Shown piece after piece: positions 7,949-17,597 of a stretch of DNA of 48,319 bases (its first letter is position 1; every line of letters begins with the position of its first letter). The DNA comes from a virus, in IMG/VR virus record IMGVR_UViG_3300035698_011201, positions 1 to 48,319 of that record; one strand, written 5' to 3'. The position numbers and the translations under genes were made by a program. Under the pieces are notes generated by a model that saw only the letters and a list, made by a program, of their open reading frames with translations, ran no database searches and had not been told where the DNA came from.

Positions 7949-9730
7949 ATGAGCCTAAACGAAAAACTAGTCGACAACAGCATTGAACAGACTTTTGCTA
8001 ATACTCTAGGAATTGATATTTCACAACTCGAGCCGTTGATGAAGAAAGTCAATATGCCTTTGGGTGATTACATGGAACTCACAATCATTCTTGATAATGA
8101 CGATGGTGATGTAGATAAAGAATCACTGAAAGATTTTGTATTCGGCACACATAAGTATGCAAGAGCATTTGGTAAGTATTTGAGCGGTAAAAACGCAAAG
8201 GTAGCAGAAGGTAAGCCAGTTAGAGATCCAATCGCAGCTGACCTTAGAACTCCGAAGTACAAGAAAAGAACTACCAAATCTAAAGAAGAAATCAAGCGAC
8301 AAAAAGACGCACAAAGCCGTCGAGCAAAGCATAAGAAAAAGCCGGACATTGAAGAAGAAACAGTTCCTGCAACAGGCGGAACAAGAAAAGATCCTCCTAA
8401 TACCCAAAATCAAGGCACTGGCGTAGGGTCACCAGGCAAAACAGCAAAGAGTGGAAAATCAGGTCAGCCAGGTAATTTTGGCGAGTCAATTGAAAAGGAT
8501 GGAAAAACAATGAAGTATAAAAAAGCGTTTCGTTTGCAGCACTTGACTGAGTCGCAAATTACAAGAATGATGGTTGAAATGCCAAAGAAAAAGCGTGCAA
8601 TTTTAGAGCACGTTATGAAACTACCAACGGCGGAACTAAAAAGACGCCACGCAAACATTCGTGGGTTTGACACTCCGAGTCTCGTTGAAGATCGTATGTC
8701 AAAGAGAGGCCTTCAAGAAATGATTGCTCAGTGTCTTTATGAGAACATTGGCGATTTCAAAATTGCTTGGACCGATGAAGGAACAAGTGATAAGATTTGG
8801 GGATATTGGGTCAACGGCAATCAAGCAATGACCTTCTGGGGTCGCCGTAATAAAAGCTATCGTTTCAAAGAAGTACCGAGAATGGACGCCAAGATGGCAT
8901 TCACTAACCGTATCCACAACCGTGGTTATGCTGATATTTCCAAGTTGAAGATGGCAACAGCAGTCTTGCAAGACGCACAGGGCCAGGCCGGAATTACGCA
9001 GGACGAGCAGCCTCGTCGACCAGTTCCAAGAAGAACAAACGAAGACGGTTCAGAACTAGACCCAGCGGAAATGCAAGATCGTGTTCGTGATCTTGAACAG
9101 GCAGCTAAAAGACCTGGTTCTGAAGTAAGCATCGACGCAGACGGTACAGCAATTGACGCTGAACTAAGTGGGATTGCTGATGATCCACAAGATCCAAATG
9201 GAAAGATCGCAGTCGTTAAAAACAAGCAGGGCGGAGAAACCATGCTTGCTGATCTAGGAAATGTTGCATTGGCTGAAGATGACATGGCAGATGAAGTCAT
9301 GACGATTCTACAGTCACACGGCATGAGCAAAATCGACGACGATACTGACTTGTCCGGTTCTGATCTAGGATACGCACTTTACTCTTACTTCCTAAATTCT
9401 GGCGAAATGCCTTACGGAACAGCAAAAGCTAGAACCGGTGATCCGGACGAGTGGATTTACCAGAAGCTAGAAGATATGGGCTTGGTAGATACCGGTTCAA
9501 GTGCATTCGAAGGTTCGATGGACAGAATGATGAAACTTTCCGGCGCAGGTCGTGTTGAAGAAAGTGAAGACGATTATTGGGAATGCCCTAAGTGCGGAAC
9601 AACGAATGAAGGTGATTCTTGCAAAGCTTGTGGATGCTCACAAATCGAAGAAGATGGCTTTGAAGAAGGACGTAAAGTTAGCACCCGAGTAAACGCAAAG
9701 GGTGAGAAATTCTCAAGGCCGAAACAATAA
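7949..9730 (+). CDS. Large late protein with WGR-like domain and C-terminal zinc ribbon
   Basis: A 593-aa multidomain protein. Residues about 95-175 are a basic, disordered linker. Residues about 270-335 look like a WGR domain: IWGYWVNG, FWGRR and the closing NRGYADI follow the family pattern (a nucleic-acid-binding fold found in PARPs and bacterial proteins). A D/E-rich stretch follows, then a four-cysteine zinc ribbon (CPKC...CKAC) near residues 545-562. The start overlaps nothing but lies two bases after the previous stop. A DNA-binding virion protein is plausible; no family name is certain. Confidence 0.75.
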   Translation: MSLNEKLVDNSIEQTFANTLGIDISQLEPLMKKVNMPLGDYMELTIILDNDDGDVDKESLKDFVFGTHKYARAFGKYLSGKNAKVAEGKPVRDPIAADLRTPKYKKRTTKSKEEIKRQKDAQSRRAKHKKKPDIEEETVPATGGTRKDPPNTQNQGTGVGSPGKTAKSGKSGQPGNFGESIEKDGKTMKYKKAFRLQHLTESQITRMMVEMPKKKRAILEHVMKLPTAELKRRHANIRGFDTPSLVEDRMSKRGLQEMIAQCLYENIGDFKIAWTDEGTSDKIWGYWVNGNQAMTFWGRRNKSYRFKEVPRMDAKMAFTNRIHNRGYADISKLKMATAVLQDAQGQAGITQDEQPRRPVPRRTNEDGSELDPAEMQDRVRDLEQAAKRPGSEVSIDADGTAIDAELSGIADDPQDPNGKIAVVKNKQGGETMLADLGNVALAEDDMADEVMTILQSHGMSKIDDDTDLSGSDLGYALYSYFLNSGEMPYGTAKARTGDPDEWIYQKLEDMGLVDTGSSAFEGSMDRMMKLSGAGRVEESEDDYWECPKCGTTNEGDSCKACGCSQIEEDGFEEGRKVSTRVNAKGEKFSRPKQ

Positions 9731-9951
9731 TGAGATTCATGGAGATCACAGGCGGGTTTATTCTTCCGGTAAATAATGATGAAGAAGAGTTGATTAAAGT
9801 GCTCGAAAAGCACGACCTTATTTGGGAATCAGAGCTCGACGAATACGGTGTCTCTATTGCAGAGAAAATGGTTGGGAAGGGACTACTCAACCGAGTGGAA
9901 AGGGAAGATAAAATTGGATACGAACCTAACTTAGGAGAAAACGATGACTAA
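9730..9951 (+). CDS. Small hypothetical protein
   Basis: A 73-aa acidic protein whose ATG overlaps the previous stop (TAATG), so it is probably translated by reinitiation. A pattern of hydrophobic strand, helix and GKGLLNRVER suggests a winged-helix-like or adaptor fold, but nothing definite. Confidence 0.7.
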   Translation: MRFMEITGGFILPVNNDEEELIKVLEKHDLIWESELDEYGVSIAEKMVGKGLLNRVEREDKIGYEPNLGENDD

Positions 9952-10633
9952 TCCTCCAGACCGACAAACTGTGAATGACATGATGGATTTCATTAATGTG
10001 GTCAGTGAAGAACCTCAGGAATTACCTGCGAGACCAGTGAACGCAGGTCAGCCGCAGACCTCAATTACTCCGATGGATATCCAAGGTGATATCGAAAGAG
10101 CAAATAAGGATGCAACAAGAAACTTGCTTGAAAGTTTAGGTGACTTACTTGACGAGCCAGAATCTGAACAGCACACCAACGTTCAACAATCTTTCCAGAA
10201 TGCAGCGGTTTCGGCTTATGAAGATATCAAAGACGATGTGGGGCTAAGAGAAGCAACTCAAACAACTCGCACTCCTACTGGATTCATTTACGGTGAGTGG
10301 GAATTGATTGAGCGTAAGAAAAACGAAAAGAAAACTTTCTATACGATCAGACACACCGGTACTTCGGAAATCTTAGCAAAAGACTTACGATTAAGAGAAG
10401 CAGCCCTATCATTAGTTAAGATGCTAAATGAAGGGCGTCCGATTAATTCACCGTCTTGTTTCGAAGCGCTTCAACTTGATATGAAATATCAGTCATGTAT
10501 TTTTGAGATGGCGAACTTGAATACCAAGAAAGGTGCGATTTACGAAGACAAATATGATTCTGCACGAGACAAAGCGGTCAGTGCAAAAAAGCGAGCTCAG
10601 CGAATTTTAAACGATTTACGTGGGTTGAAATAA
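9944..10633 (+). CDS. Hypothetical late protein
   Basis: A 229-aa protein that overlaps the previous gene by 8 bases and has an AGGAGAAAACG ribosome site inside it. The N-terminal 100 residues are acidic and probably flexible; the middle (EWELIERKKNEKKTFYTI) looks like a small beta domain; the C-terminus is helical and basic. Unknown function, probably virion-linked. Confidence 0.72.
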   Translation: MTNPPDRQTVNDMMDFINVVSEEPQELPARPVNAGQPQTSITPMDIQGDIERANKDATRNLLESLGDLLDEPESEQHTNVQQSFQNAAVSAYEDIKDDVGLREATQTTRTPTGFIYGEWELIERKKNEKKTFYTIRHTGTSEILAKDLRLREAALSLVKMLNEGRPINSPSCFEALQLDMKYQSCIFEMANLNTKKGAIYEDKYDSARDKAVSAKKRAQRILNDLRGLK

Positions 10634-10636
10634 ATA
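10630..10636 (+). promoter_or_regulatory. Late promoter core
   Basis: ATAAATA overlaps the stop region of the previous gene and lies 29 bases before the ATG at 10665, with GGAGA in the leader. Confidence 0.5.
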
Positions 10637-10664
10637 ACAAAAACGAATTTTTGGAGACAAAACC

Positions 10665-11645
10665 ATGAAACTAAAAGATGTTGATACCGATGTATCGTTG
10701 AGAATGAGCAAAATCCGTAATAAGCTAAAAGAAAGCTACGGGATTGATGTTTCTAAGTACGCAACCAAGGATGCAAAACGTATTGCTTCTAAGCTTCGTG
10801 TCCTTGAGAACCGTTCAAACTTTTCGAAGCACATTAAAAATCCTGAGTGGAAGAAAATGTCACTTATGATTGAGTACTTTAAACTCCAGGAAGGTAAAGG
10901 CCAGATTGGTCCTTCCAAGGGTGATACAGCTCACGAGAAAATGTTCAAGAAAATGGACCAGTCCGGTAACGCTAAAGGATTCAAGTCCGCAGCTAAAAAG
11001 CCAACCGACGACAAGTATTCCAAAATGGCTAAGAAGCACGGCGTTAAGGAAGGAACACAGCAGCACGCATTTGTGAAGCTTATGGAATCAGAGCTAGAGC
11101 GTTCTGAAATCATTCTCGGCGCGCGTAACATTGTTGAAGACGTTCAAGACATGGTCGAATCCCTAAGCAAGACTAAGGTAGAAAAACTTTCTCCGTTGGT
11201 TGAGCGTATCAAAGCTGAATTCGGTCTTGATATGGCCGAGACATTCAATGAGTCAGTTGGTGCACAGCTTGAGGCTGCACTAGATTCTTTGTCGGGTGTT
11301 AAGGAATTGATTGATACTGAGACACTTCGTTTGTCCGGTGACATCGAGCCAGAAGCTGTTCAAGACTTTGGTGGCGATGATGAAATGGGCGACCCAGAAA
11401 TGGATCTCGACGTTGATGCCGACATGGGCGGTGATCCAGAAATGGATCTTGACGTTGATGCTGACATGGACGACGGTGAAATGGAACCACTTGACCGCGA
11501 ACTAAAAGAAGGCAAGAAAATTGCAATCGAATTGATCACAACCAAAGGCACTCGCGGAAAGAAGTTCTTCGAAAGCCGTAAGCAGATGAAAAATTGGGTT
11601 AACAAAAACCAAGACAAGATCGGTAAAATCCTGGGAGTAAAGTAA
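10665..11645 (+). CDS. Probable virion structural protein of T4-like phages
   Basis: A 326-aa protein. Residues about 135-230 are a long helical domain (LERSEIILGARNIVEDVQD... and ...ALDSLSGVKELIDTETLRLSG) of a type I associate with virion proteins of T4-like cyanophages. It then has two copies of DPEMDLDVDADM, an acidic repeat, and ends in a small basic domain. It starts a new late unit with the genes that follow. Confidence 0.75.
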   Translation: MKLKDVDTDVSLRMSKIRNKLKESYGIDVSKYATKDAKRIASKLRVLENRSNFSKHIKNPEWKKMSLMIEYFKLQEGKGQIGPSKGDTAHEKMFKKMDQSGNAKGFKSAAKKPTDDKYSKMAKKHGVKEGTQQHAFVKLMESELERSEIILGARNIVEDVQDMVESLSKTKVEKLSPLVERIKAEFGLDMAETFNESVGAQLEAALDSLSGVKELIDTETLRLSGDIEPEAVQDFGGDDEMGDPEMDLDVDADMGGDPEMDLDVDADMDDGEMEPLDRELKEGKKIAIELITTKGTRGKKFFESRKQMKNWVNKNQDKIGKILGVK

Positions 11646-11648
11646 CTC

Positions 11649-12002
11649 ATGAGGATTAAAGAGCTCACGCCGTTGTTGGAATTTTTCGATCCCACGGCAG
11701 GGATGGCAGGAGTTCTTTCCGATTATTTGATTTCGCTTAAGGCTTCTGGCGTTGATTCTATTAGAACCGACGCAGCCGTAGACGAGATCAAGAAAAGATA
11801 TGGTCAAGATTTGACTTTAGAAGATATCACAGCGATACATTCTGAAGGAAAATTACCAATGGTAAAGGATATAACAAGAGACGAAATCTTCTTAGATATT
11901 AGAGATTCGGAAATTAAGAACAAGAAACCAGTTAACAATGCGGAAGAAAAAGTTAAGAACATGGCGAGATCAGCCGCAGCAGACGCGTCGAAGGAGATTT
12001 AA
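11649..12002 (+). CDS. Hypothetical protein with MRIKELT start
   Basis: A 117-aa protein starting three bases after the previous stop. Its first residues MRIKELT match the N-terminal motif of proteins at 27325, 31684 and 34424. A short Gly/Ala/Leu hydrophobic patch follows, then charged helices. Function unknown; possibly packaged in the head. Confidence 0.7.
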   Translation: MRIKELTPLLEFFDPTAGMAGVLSDYLISLKASGVDSIRTDAAVDEIKKRYGQDLTLEDITAIHSEGKLPMVKDITRDEIFLDIRDSEIKNKKPVNNAEEKVKNMARSAAADASKEI

Positions 12003-12004
12003 AA

Positions 12005-12640
12005 ATGTCAAATAAGACAGAAATGAGATTACTGATTGAATCAATGGATATGGATCAGTTAGATGAGCATACGCCAGAAGCCTGGGATGAACAAGAAAAT
12101 TCTAGAATGTATCATTCAGTTGCGAGCATTGCTAAGCAATACGGTCTTAATTTTGATGATATGGTCGAGCCACTTGAAGAAGCTTTCAAAGCTGGGTATA
12201 ATTACGGTGAAGAAATGTATAGCCAAGAACAAACTGATCACGGTGCATTTCCTCCTGAAGATGACGAAATTCAAGAAGGATGGAAAAATCCAAGATCTTG
12301 GGCGCTTCTTCCAGCAACCAGGATTTTGTTTGGTAAGAATGCAATCTTCCCTGAAATGATTGCAAGTGATGTTGGTCCTTGGGAAGGTCAATCAATCGTT
12401 GTCTACGTAGTTTCGATGCAAAAAGGATGGGATAAATGGTCACCGGCGTTTTTAGTATCGCACGGTAGCATAGCAGGCGATGAAGTAATTGGATCCACCC
12501 AGCCAATTCACCATGATCAAACCGGTGCATCGAGCCAGGTTAAAGTTGAAAATATCATGACTTTTAAAGGTGAGGATATGCTTGATCAAGGAAACGGTAT
12601 CGGAGTCGGGACTAAGCGTCCGATTTGGGTATTCAAGTAA
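12005..12640 (+). CDS. Hypothetical late protein
   Basis: A 211-aa protein with an acidic helical first half and a beta-rich second half (IVVYVVSMQKGWDKWSPAFLV, RPIWVFK). AAGGAG site precedes the ATG. No family recognised. Its stop overlaps the next start (TAATG). Confidence 0.7.
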   Translation: MSNKTEMRLLIESMDMDQLDEHTPEAWDEQENSRMYHSVASIAKQYGLNFDDMVEPLEEAFKAGYNYGEEMYSQEQTDHGAFPPEDDEIQEGWKNPRSWALLPATRILFGKNAIFPEMIASDVGPWEGQSIVVYVVSMQKGWDKWSPAFLVSHGSIAGDEVIGSTQPIHHDQTGASSQVKVENIMTFKGEDMLDQGNGIGVGTKRPIWVFK

Positions 12641-12978
12641 TGGCAATTTTTCCAACATCAGCTGATGCTCGACTTATTTCCGAAAATAACCTGGTTATTT
12701 TTGATGAAGCCAGAGCAATTGAACGAGCCGTATTGGTTGCAGCTGCTGCTGGATTATTGACCGCAACGGTTGATGACGATACAACGATGACAAACAGCAC
12801 ACCGGCTGATGCCACAAGCCAGTCTTACTTTAATATCTGGCAAAAGACTGTAATCGACCGAGCGAAGTTAAATCAAATGAATGCAATTATCACATACTTC
12901 GAATCAAGAGGTTACTCGATTACGCGTGAATCAAACGCAAACGATGCAACGGTATTGCAATGGACAATTGAGTGGTAA
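12640..12978 (+). CDS. Small T4-like phage protein, unknown
   Basis: 112 aa. I chose the ATG at 12640, which overlaps the previous TAA, over the in-frame ATG at 12625 because the protein then starts MAIFPTSADARL and coupling is natural. The end (NAIITYFESRGYSI...VLQWTIEW) is alpha/beta. Function unknown. Confidence 0.7.
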   Translation: MAIFPTSADARLISENNLVIFDEARAIERAVLVAAAAGLLTATVDDDTTMTNSTPADATSQSYFNIWQKTVIDRAKLNQMNAIITYFESRGYSITRESNANDATVLQWTIEW

Positions 12979-12979
12979 G

Positions 12980-13520
12980 ATGAAAAATCCAATTAAAGAA
13001 ATGAGAAAATTAATTGAGTCTATCGAAGAGGATATCTCCGATATCCCACAAGCGGTTAAAGACTTAGCAGCAGAAATTACAGATGGCACTTCTCCACAAG
13101 AAGCTCTACAAATGATTGCTGATGACTATGAATTAAATCCAGCTTTGTTGAGGTCGTAAGTTCCAAGAACAGAAAGGCGTTAGCGTTGATGATTGGGCTG
13201 ACGAAGGCTCTGCAAGAGCACAGACACTAGACAAAATGGATTCAGCAAAATCAAAAGAACTCGACGCAAAAGTTCAAGACACCTTGCGAAGAGCTCCGGA
13301 TGTTTTCAATCAACCACAAGCAATTAGAAGAGGCCAGTGGTTTGGGAAAGAATTCAGTCTTAACGGGAAGGATTATTTGTTTGTGACTATTGCTAGATCA
13401 GGTCCTAGGGGTCGCAAACAAAAATGTTGGGCAGTTCGAACATCAGATGCTGAACTTATGATTCTTTCTGGAAGTTCGTTTATTATTCAGATTCATAAGC
13501 AGCTTACTTCACAAAACTAG
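12980..13520 (+). pseudogene. Small gene split by a +1 frameshift
   Basis: The frame from ATG 12980 (59 aa, ...ELNPALLRS) stops at 13157. The frame +1 is open from 13152 and reads RKFQEQKGVSVDDWADEG and on to 13520. Skipping one base near 13152 gives a smooth protein (...NPALLRRKFQEQKG...) of about 180 aa. The downstream ATG at 13236 alone would leave 94 aa. It may be a sequencing or true frameshift; there is no long homopolymer at the joint. Function unknown. Confidence 0.55.
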
Positions 13521-14062
13521 AACTTTCTAGAATTTGAGAACGAGCAATAAAAGTCGACCAAGTCTGTAGGTGCTAATTTTTCAACTGTGAAATTTGAATA
13601 AGTAATGGTTTTTGCCAGAAGTTCTCCGCGTCCACTTTCCACAGCTCTTTTTCCGGCCTCTCGACGTTCTTGGTTTTGAGATAATGCTTCAAGGTACGAG
13701 ACCCCGGTAATATGCAGAAGAACGGTTTTATAACCTTTGAGTTTTGCATTCAACAAGCGGTTAACTGTGAAATTAAAATTCGCAGCAGTTCCCATAGCAA
13801 TCAAAGCATACCTGCTTTTCATTAGCTGATCAAAATCAGCTGAGATCATTTCCATTGCTTGTTTGTATTCATCTGGATTAGAGTGCTTTCCTCCAATTCT
13901 TTCGAGGTAGTCATCTACGTCCATCAATTTGTATTTCTTCAAATCGATATGCTCACGGATAACGTGACTCTTGCCTACCGCAATACCGCCTGCCACCAAA
14001 ACATAAACCTGTTCTTGATGATACAGATCATTAATAGCATCGATGTCGATTCTTTTATCCAT
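13517..14062 (-). CDS. P-loop kinase or zeta-toxin-like NTPase
   Basis: A 181-aa protein with Walker A GGIAVGKS at residues 25-32, a MDVDDYLE acidic motif after strand 2 and an arginine-rich lid (NQERREAGKRAVESGRGE). This is the layout of small kinases such as zeta toxins and polynucleotide kinases. The substrate cannot be read from sequence. It is convergent with the upstream plus-strand gene and divergent from the next, from a shared 73-base promoter region. With an RNA-ligase-like gene at 43542 and 2H proteins it could serve RNA 5'-end healing; this is inference. Confidence 0.7.
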   Translation of the reverse strand: MDKRIDIDAINDLYHQEQVYVLVAGGIAVGKSHVIREHIDLKKYKLMDVDDYLERIGGKHSNPDEYKQAMEMISADFDQLMKSRYALIAMGTAANFNFTVNRLLNAKLKGYKTVLLHITGVSYLEALSQNQERREAGKRAVESGRGELLAKTITYSNFTVEKLAPTDLVDFYCSFSNSRKF

Positions 14063-14067
14063 ACCTT

Positions 14068-14134
14068 ATCTTATACTCAGATAAATACTTAGTCAAGACT
14101 TATTTTGACTTATCTATTCAAGTAATCGTATAAT
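14068..14134. promoter_or_regulatory. Divergent sigma70-type promoters
   Basis: Plus strand: TTGACT 14105-14110, 18-base spacer, TATAAT 14129-14134. Minus strand: TTGACT (14096 to 14091), 17-base spacer, TAAGAT (14073 to 14068). The two -35 boxes are only 8 bases apart, so the promoters should interfere. The plus transcript would start at about 14141, next to ATG 14142. Confidence 0.7.
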
Positions 14135-14135
14135 A

Positions 14136-14810
14136 ATGGTAATGCTATATAAACAGAAATTCCCTTACGAGAAGTTAAATCGTGAAACCGACTCTGAAAC
14201 AGGTATCCGTCACTATGAGACTCCAAGTGGTTGGGTACCTTCTGTTACGACTATTCTTAGCGCAACTGGTGACAAAACCGGATTGAATAATTGGGTTGCT
14301 TGGAAAGGTGAGAAAGAAGCTAATAGAATCAGAGATGAAGCCGCAGCACTAGGAACCGTGGTCCATGACAATATGGAAGCGTTCCTACTTGAAAGAGAAC
14401 GACCGGGAGGTTCGAACTTTATCTATCAACTTGGTACGAAAATGAGTGATGTCCTTATCACTGAAGGGTTTAAGAAAGTAGAAGAAGTCTGGGCAATTGA
14501 AGAGCCGCTTTATATGGATGGACTTTATGCTGGAACCTCAGATTTGATTGGCGTTTACAACGGCAAAGAAACAATTTTCGATTGGAAGAACACAATTAAA
14601 ATGAAGCTAAGAAAGTTTTTAGGTGATTATAGGTGTCAAGCCTCAGCCTACGCATTAGCTCATAATCATATGTTCGGAACAAACATTGAGCAAATCGCAA
14701 TTATGATGGTTGATCGACAATTACAATTCGAAGCGTTTGTCTTTGAAACAGAAGAGTTTAATGAATCAGCAGCAATGTGGGTTCAAAGGTTAGAGGAATG
14801 GTATGCGTAA
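14136..14810 (+). CDS. PD-(D/E)XK nuclease, RecB/Cas4-like
   Basis: 224 aa (222 from the second ATG at 14142). Motifs of the RecB nuclease family are visible: LGTVVHDNMEAFL, GTSDLIGVYNGKETIFDWKNT (Asp then Asp-x-Lys) and the QxxxY motif QASAYA. Such enzymes act in phage recombination or DNA degradation. No ribosome site is seen; the promoter position predicts a nearly leaderless mRNA, which favours ATG 14142. Overlaps the next gene by 8 bases. Confidence 0.85.
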   Translation: MVMLYKQKFPYEKLNRETDSETGIRHYETPSGWVPSVTTILSATGDKTGLNNWVAWKGEKEANRIRDEAAALGTVVHDNMEAFLLERERPGGSNFIYQLGTKMSDVLITEGFKKVEEVWAIEEPLYMDGLYAGTSDLIGVYNGKETIFDWKNTIKMKLRKFLGDYRCQASAYALAHNHMFGTNIEQIAIMMVDRQLQFEAFVFETEEFNESAAMWVQRLEEWYA

Positions 14811-15351
14811 CCACGTTGATGTTCTGAAAGCCAAAGCAAAGAAAGATCCTAAAGTAGCCGCATTGGTTGATTTAGTAGAAAATGGAAAGATCGACCAGAA
14901 GTTCATTGAGAATATGGATGAACCGAATTGGTTGAAAAGCTCTTTGCTCTTGTTGGTAAAAGGACAAGGTATGAGCTTGAAAGAAACTTTGAAGCGTATG
15001 GAAGGCGGCATCAAAATTATTGATACGTCAGACCGTACACCGTACGAAGCATATAGGTACGCCGGTGATACTTGGGTGGGTGCGAGGCTTGCAATCAAGC
15101 TATCTCCGGGCGATTTGTTTTTGGCATTGACTGACCGAAGGGTAATGGTACGACAAGCAGAGAAAGAAGCATCAACAATCACGTTGGTTAGAAATTCCCA
15201 CCCGGCAGGCAAAATGACCATCGAAGAATACAAGATGGCATACCGACAAGATATTCGTAAAAGACACGGTGATCCTACTGAAGAATCACAAGATCAAGAA
15301 AACAATGACGGGACTCGTCAACGGGGAATGTTTACTATTCGGAGAATGTAA
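14803..15351 (+). CDS. Hypothetical protein coupled to the nuclease gene
   Basis: 182 aa, overlapping the nuclease gene by 8 bases. The middle contains SPGDLFLALTDRRVMVRQAEKE; the C-terminus is charged and probably disordered. Function unknown; operon with the nuclease suggests a DNA-metabolism role. Confidence 0.65.
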   Translation: MRNHVDVLKAKAKKDPKVAALVDLVENGKIDQKFIENMDEPNWLKSSLLLLVKGQGMSLKETLKRMEGGIKIIDTSDRTPYEAYRYAGDTWVGARLAIKLSPGDLFLALTDRRVMVRQAEKEASTITLVRNSHPAGKMTIEEYKMAYRQDIRKRHGDPTEESQDQENNDGTRQRGMFTIRRM

Positions 15352-15368
15352 CCAGAATACCGATCTCA

Positions 15369-15375
15369 ATAAATA
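15369..15375 (+). promoter_or_regulatory. Late promoter core
   Basis: ATAAATA 27 bases before the tail-spike ATG; the leader contains an AAGAGGT ribosome site. Confidence 0.5.
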
Positions 15376-15401
15376 AACAGATAAAACACAAGAGGTCATA
15401 A

Positions 15402-17141
15402 ATGTCAGTCAAAGAAATTGCTCTTATGCAGCACAGACGAGGGTTGTCAACAGAGTTACCAGACGCGCTCGAAGAAGGTGAAATTGGTTTTGCTACCGAT
15501 ACCGGTGATATCTTTATGGGTGCACCAAATAATCCTTTGGTTGACGGTAGAGACCGCGCTACAGAAGACACATATCCGTATGAGAACATTCAGATTCTAA
15601 CTGAATTAAGTGATAACTTAGAAATCATCCGTCACGCATACGAAGGTAATACTTCTACTCAACCAATCTTTCCTACGATTATTACTGGTTCCGGTATACC
15701 GGACACGCTCGCCGCCAGTGAAACGATTGACTTGAATACAAACATCATCGACCTTACGACTGGCCCTAATCCTGGAACAGGACTGGACAATGCGGTTTCG
15801 GCTATTAACGCAGCTGGAGTCTCTGGTGTGTTTGCTTTGAATGTCAACGGTTTCCTTCGTCTTGTTGGAGTGAACGGTCAGGATATTTCAGTTATCAACG
15901 TGATTGGTACGCCTCTTCAGAAATTGAAGATTGCTCCTATTGGTGAAACCGGTGTTACGTATCCATCGAACAGTCTAATTACTCGAAGCATGCAGTCAGT
16001 AACCGACGACCGTGTTTCGGTCAAAGCATACGGTGTTCTTGGTGACGGCAACCAAGACGACGCTGAATTGATTAATGCTGCTCTAATTGGAATTTACACG
16101 ATTGACACAGCAAACGAAAACAAGAAGACATTGTTCTTCCCTGCCGGCGATTATATCCTAGACGACAACAGCGTTTACCTACCACCAAATGCAAAGTTAG
16201 TCGGTGAAGGTATTGACAGAACTGTTATTCAAAAATCAGCTACGCTTACAAGTGAAGCATTTAAAACTATGGACGGCAACGGTTTTTATGATGTGCTCTT
16301 GGCTTATGGAACGAACAGCGCTGCACAGCCTTCGGACATTGTCGTAGAAGACATGACCATTGAGAATTTAGAAGACACTGATTTGATTAACTTGACCTCG
16401 GCACAGAACGTGACGTTCCGTCGCTGCAAGTTTAAGACAGGCGGCACAGCTGGAATTATTTTCCAAGCACCGTTAGCTGGTGGATATCTAACTCAGTCCA
16501 ACATCACGTTTGAAGATTGCATTTTCGATACAGCGTCAAAAGGAATTTACATCAATAATTTGATTGATAATATCCGTGTAATCAATTGCCGCTTCGTTGG
16601 AATTAACGACGAGTGCGTTGACTTTGCCGGAACCACCGGTGATGCTCCAGTTAGGTCTATTGTTCAGAGTAGTTTCTTCGACAGTGTATCAACTAATTCG
16701 GGAACAGTTATTTCTATCTCAGAAGACGCAAGCGATATTCAATTGATCGACAACCGTTTTAACATCACAACGTCAGAAGAAGAAGTTTCAAATGCAAGCT
16801 ATACCTCATTCTCAAATCACAGACAGGTTACGGCTGCAATTGCAGACACCGCTTCTTTATTATTTGAATCATTCCCGCTTGGAACGACAACAGACACGAT
16901 CTTGTCAATTGATTATGTAATTGACTCTCCGGCAAACCCTAGAGCAGGTACGTTCACAGTTTTCTATGACGCATCCGCAGCAGGTTCAGCCGTTCTTACA
17001 TCAAACGATTCGAACACAGACGCAACGGCAGTCTTTTCTGCTGCGATGTCTAATCCGGTTGGGTCAGCTGAAGTCACTCTAGAAAACGCTTCAACTGGCG
17101 CAGATTTAACACTGAAATATTCATATAGATACAGTTCTTAA
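15402..17141 (+). CDS. Tail spike or fibre with right-handed beta-helix
   Basis: A 579-aa protein. The N-terminus (MQHRRGLSTELPDALEEGEIG, FATDTGDIFMG) is the small beta domain commonly found at the start of phage receptor-binding proteins. VSVKAYGVLGDGNQDDAEL near residue 205 is the signature of pectate-lyase-type beta-helix spikes, followed by many short-strand coils with N and D turns. It should bind or degrade a host surface polysaccharide. A late promoter lies just upstream. Confidence 0.88.
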   Translation: MSVKEIALMQHRRGLSTELPDALEEGEIGFATDTGDIFMGAPNNPLVDGRDRATEDTYPYENIQILTELSDNLEIIRHAYEGNTSTQPIFPTIITGSGIPDTLAASETIDLNTNIIDLTTGPNPGTGLDNAVSAINAAGVSGVFALNVNGFLRLVGVNGQDISVINVIGTPLQKLKIAPIGETGVTYPSNSLITRSMQSVTDDRVSVKAYGVLGDGNQDDAELINAALIGIYTIDTANENKKTLFFPAGDYILDDNSVYLPPNAKLVGEGIDRTVIQKSATLTSEAFKTMDGNGFYDVLLAYGTNSAAQPSDIVVEDMTIENLEDTDLINLTSAQNVTFRRCKFKTGGTAGIIFQAPLAGGYLTQSNITFEDCIFDTASKGIYINNLIDNIRVINCRFVGINDECVDFAGTTGDAPVRSIVQSSFFDSVSTNSGTVISISEDASDIQLIDNRFNITTSEEEVSNASYTSFSNHRQVTAAIADTASLLFESFPLGTTTDTILSIDYVIDSPANPRAGTFTVFYDASAAGSAVLTSNDSNTDATAVFSAAMSNPVGSAEVTLENASTGADLTLKYSYRYSS

Positions 17142-17146
17142 AATAA

Positions 17147-17596
17147 ATGACACCAGAAAATTTTTCGGGTAAGGAATTCCTTACCGCATGGAAGGAATTT
17201 AGAAAATCACTTCCTACCGACGATGAAGCAATCGATATGGTTGCGGAGTTTTGGAGTAGATGTCCGACGGTAAGTAGGACGTTCGATCCGTATGATTGCG
17301 GAAGTTGGCCTTCTGCATGGGAGCTAATTGATTCCGGTTTAATATGTCAGAACGGTCTCGCTTTAGGAATGGCTTACACCATTGTTCTGTCCGATCCTTC
17401 TTGGGAAGATCGAGTAGAATTAGCAATGACAGACACAGGAGATGAGCAGATATTACTGGTTATAATTGACAATCAGCATGTACTAAACTATTCTTACGAT
17501 AAGAAAGAAAGTATTGAAAAAATCAATATAAAGTCGATTGAAGTATTCAATTTTGACGGTAAGGGATTCAAAATAAAAGAAGCACAAGGAGTATAG
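17147..17596 (+). CDS. Hypothetical protein next to the RNR operon
   Basis: 149 aa with two conserved-looking cysteines (Cys in CPTVSRTFDPYDCGSWPS) and a beta-rich C-terminal half. I recall similar proteins near ribonucleotide reductase genes of T4-like cyanophages. The mRNA start may be just upstream (AAATAAATG). Function unknown. Confidence 0.7.
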   Translation: MTPENFSGKEFLTAWKEFRKSLPTDDEAIDMVAEFWSRCPTVSRTFDPYDCGSWPSAWELIDSGLICQNGLALGMAYTIVLSDPSWEDRVELAMTDTGDEQILLVIIDNQHVLNYSYDKKESIEKINIKSIEVFNFDGKGFKIKEAQGV

Positions 17597-17597
17597 A

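Noticed and set aside
11299-11526. His/Arg-rich minus-strand ORF (75 codons)
   Set aside because: It mirrors the acidic DPEMDLDVDADM repeat of the plus-strand gene and has no other support.
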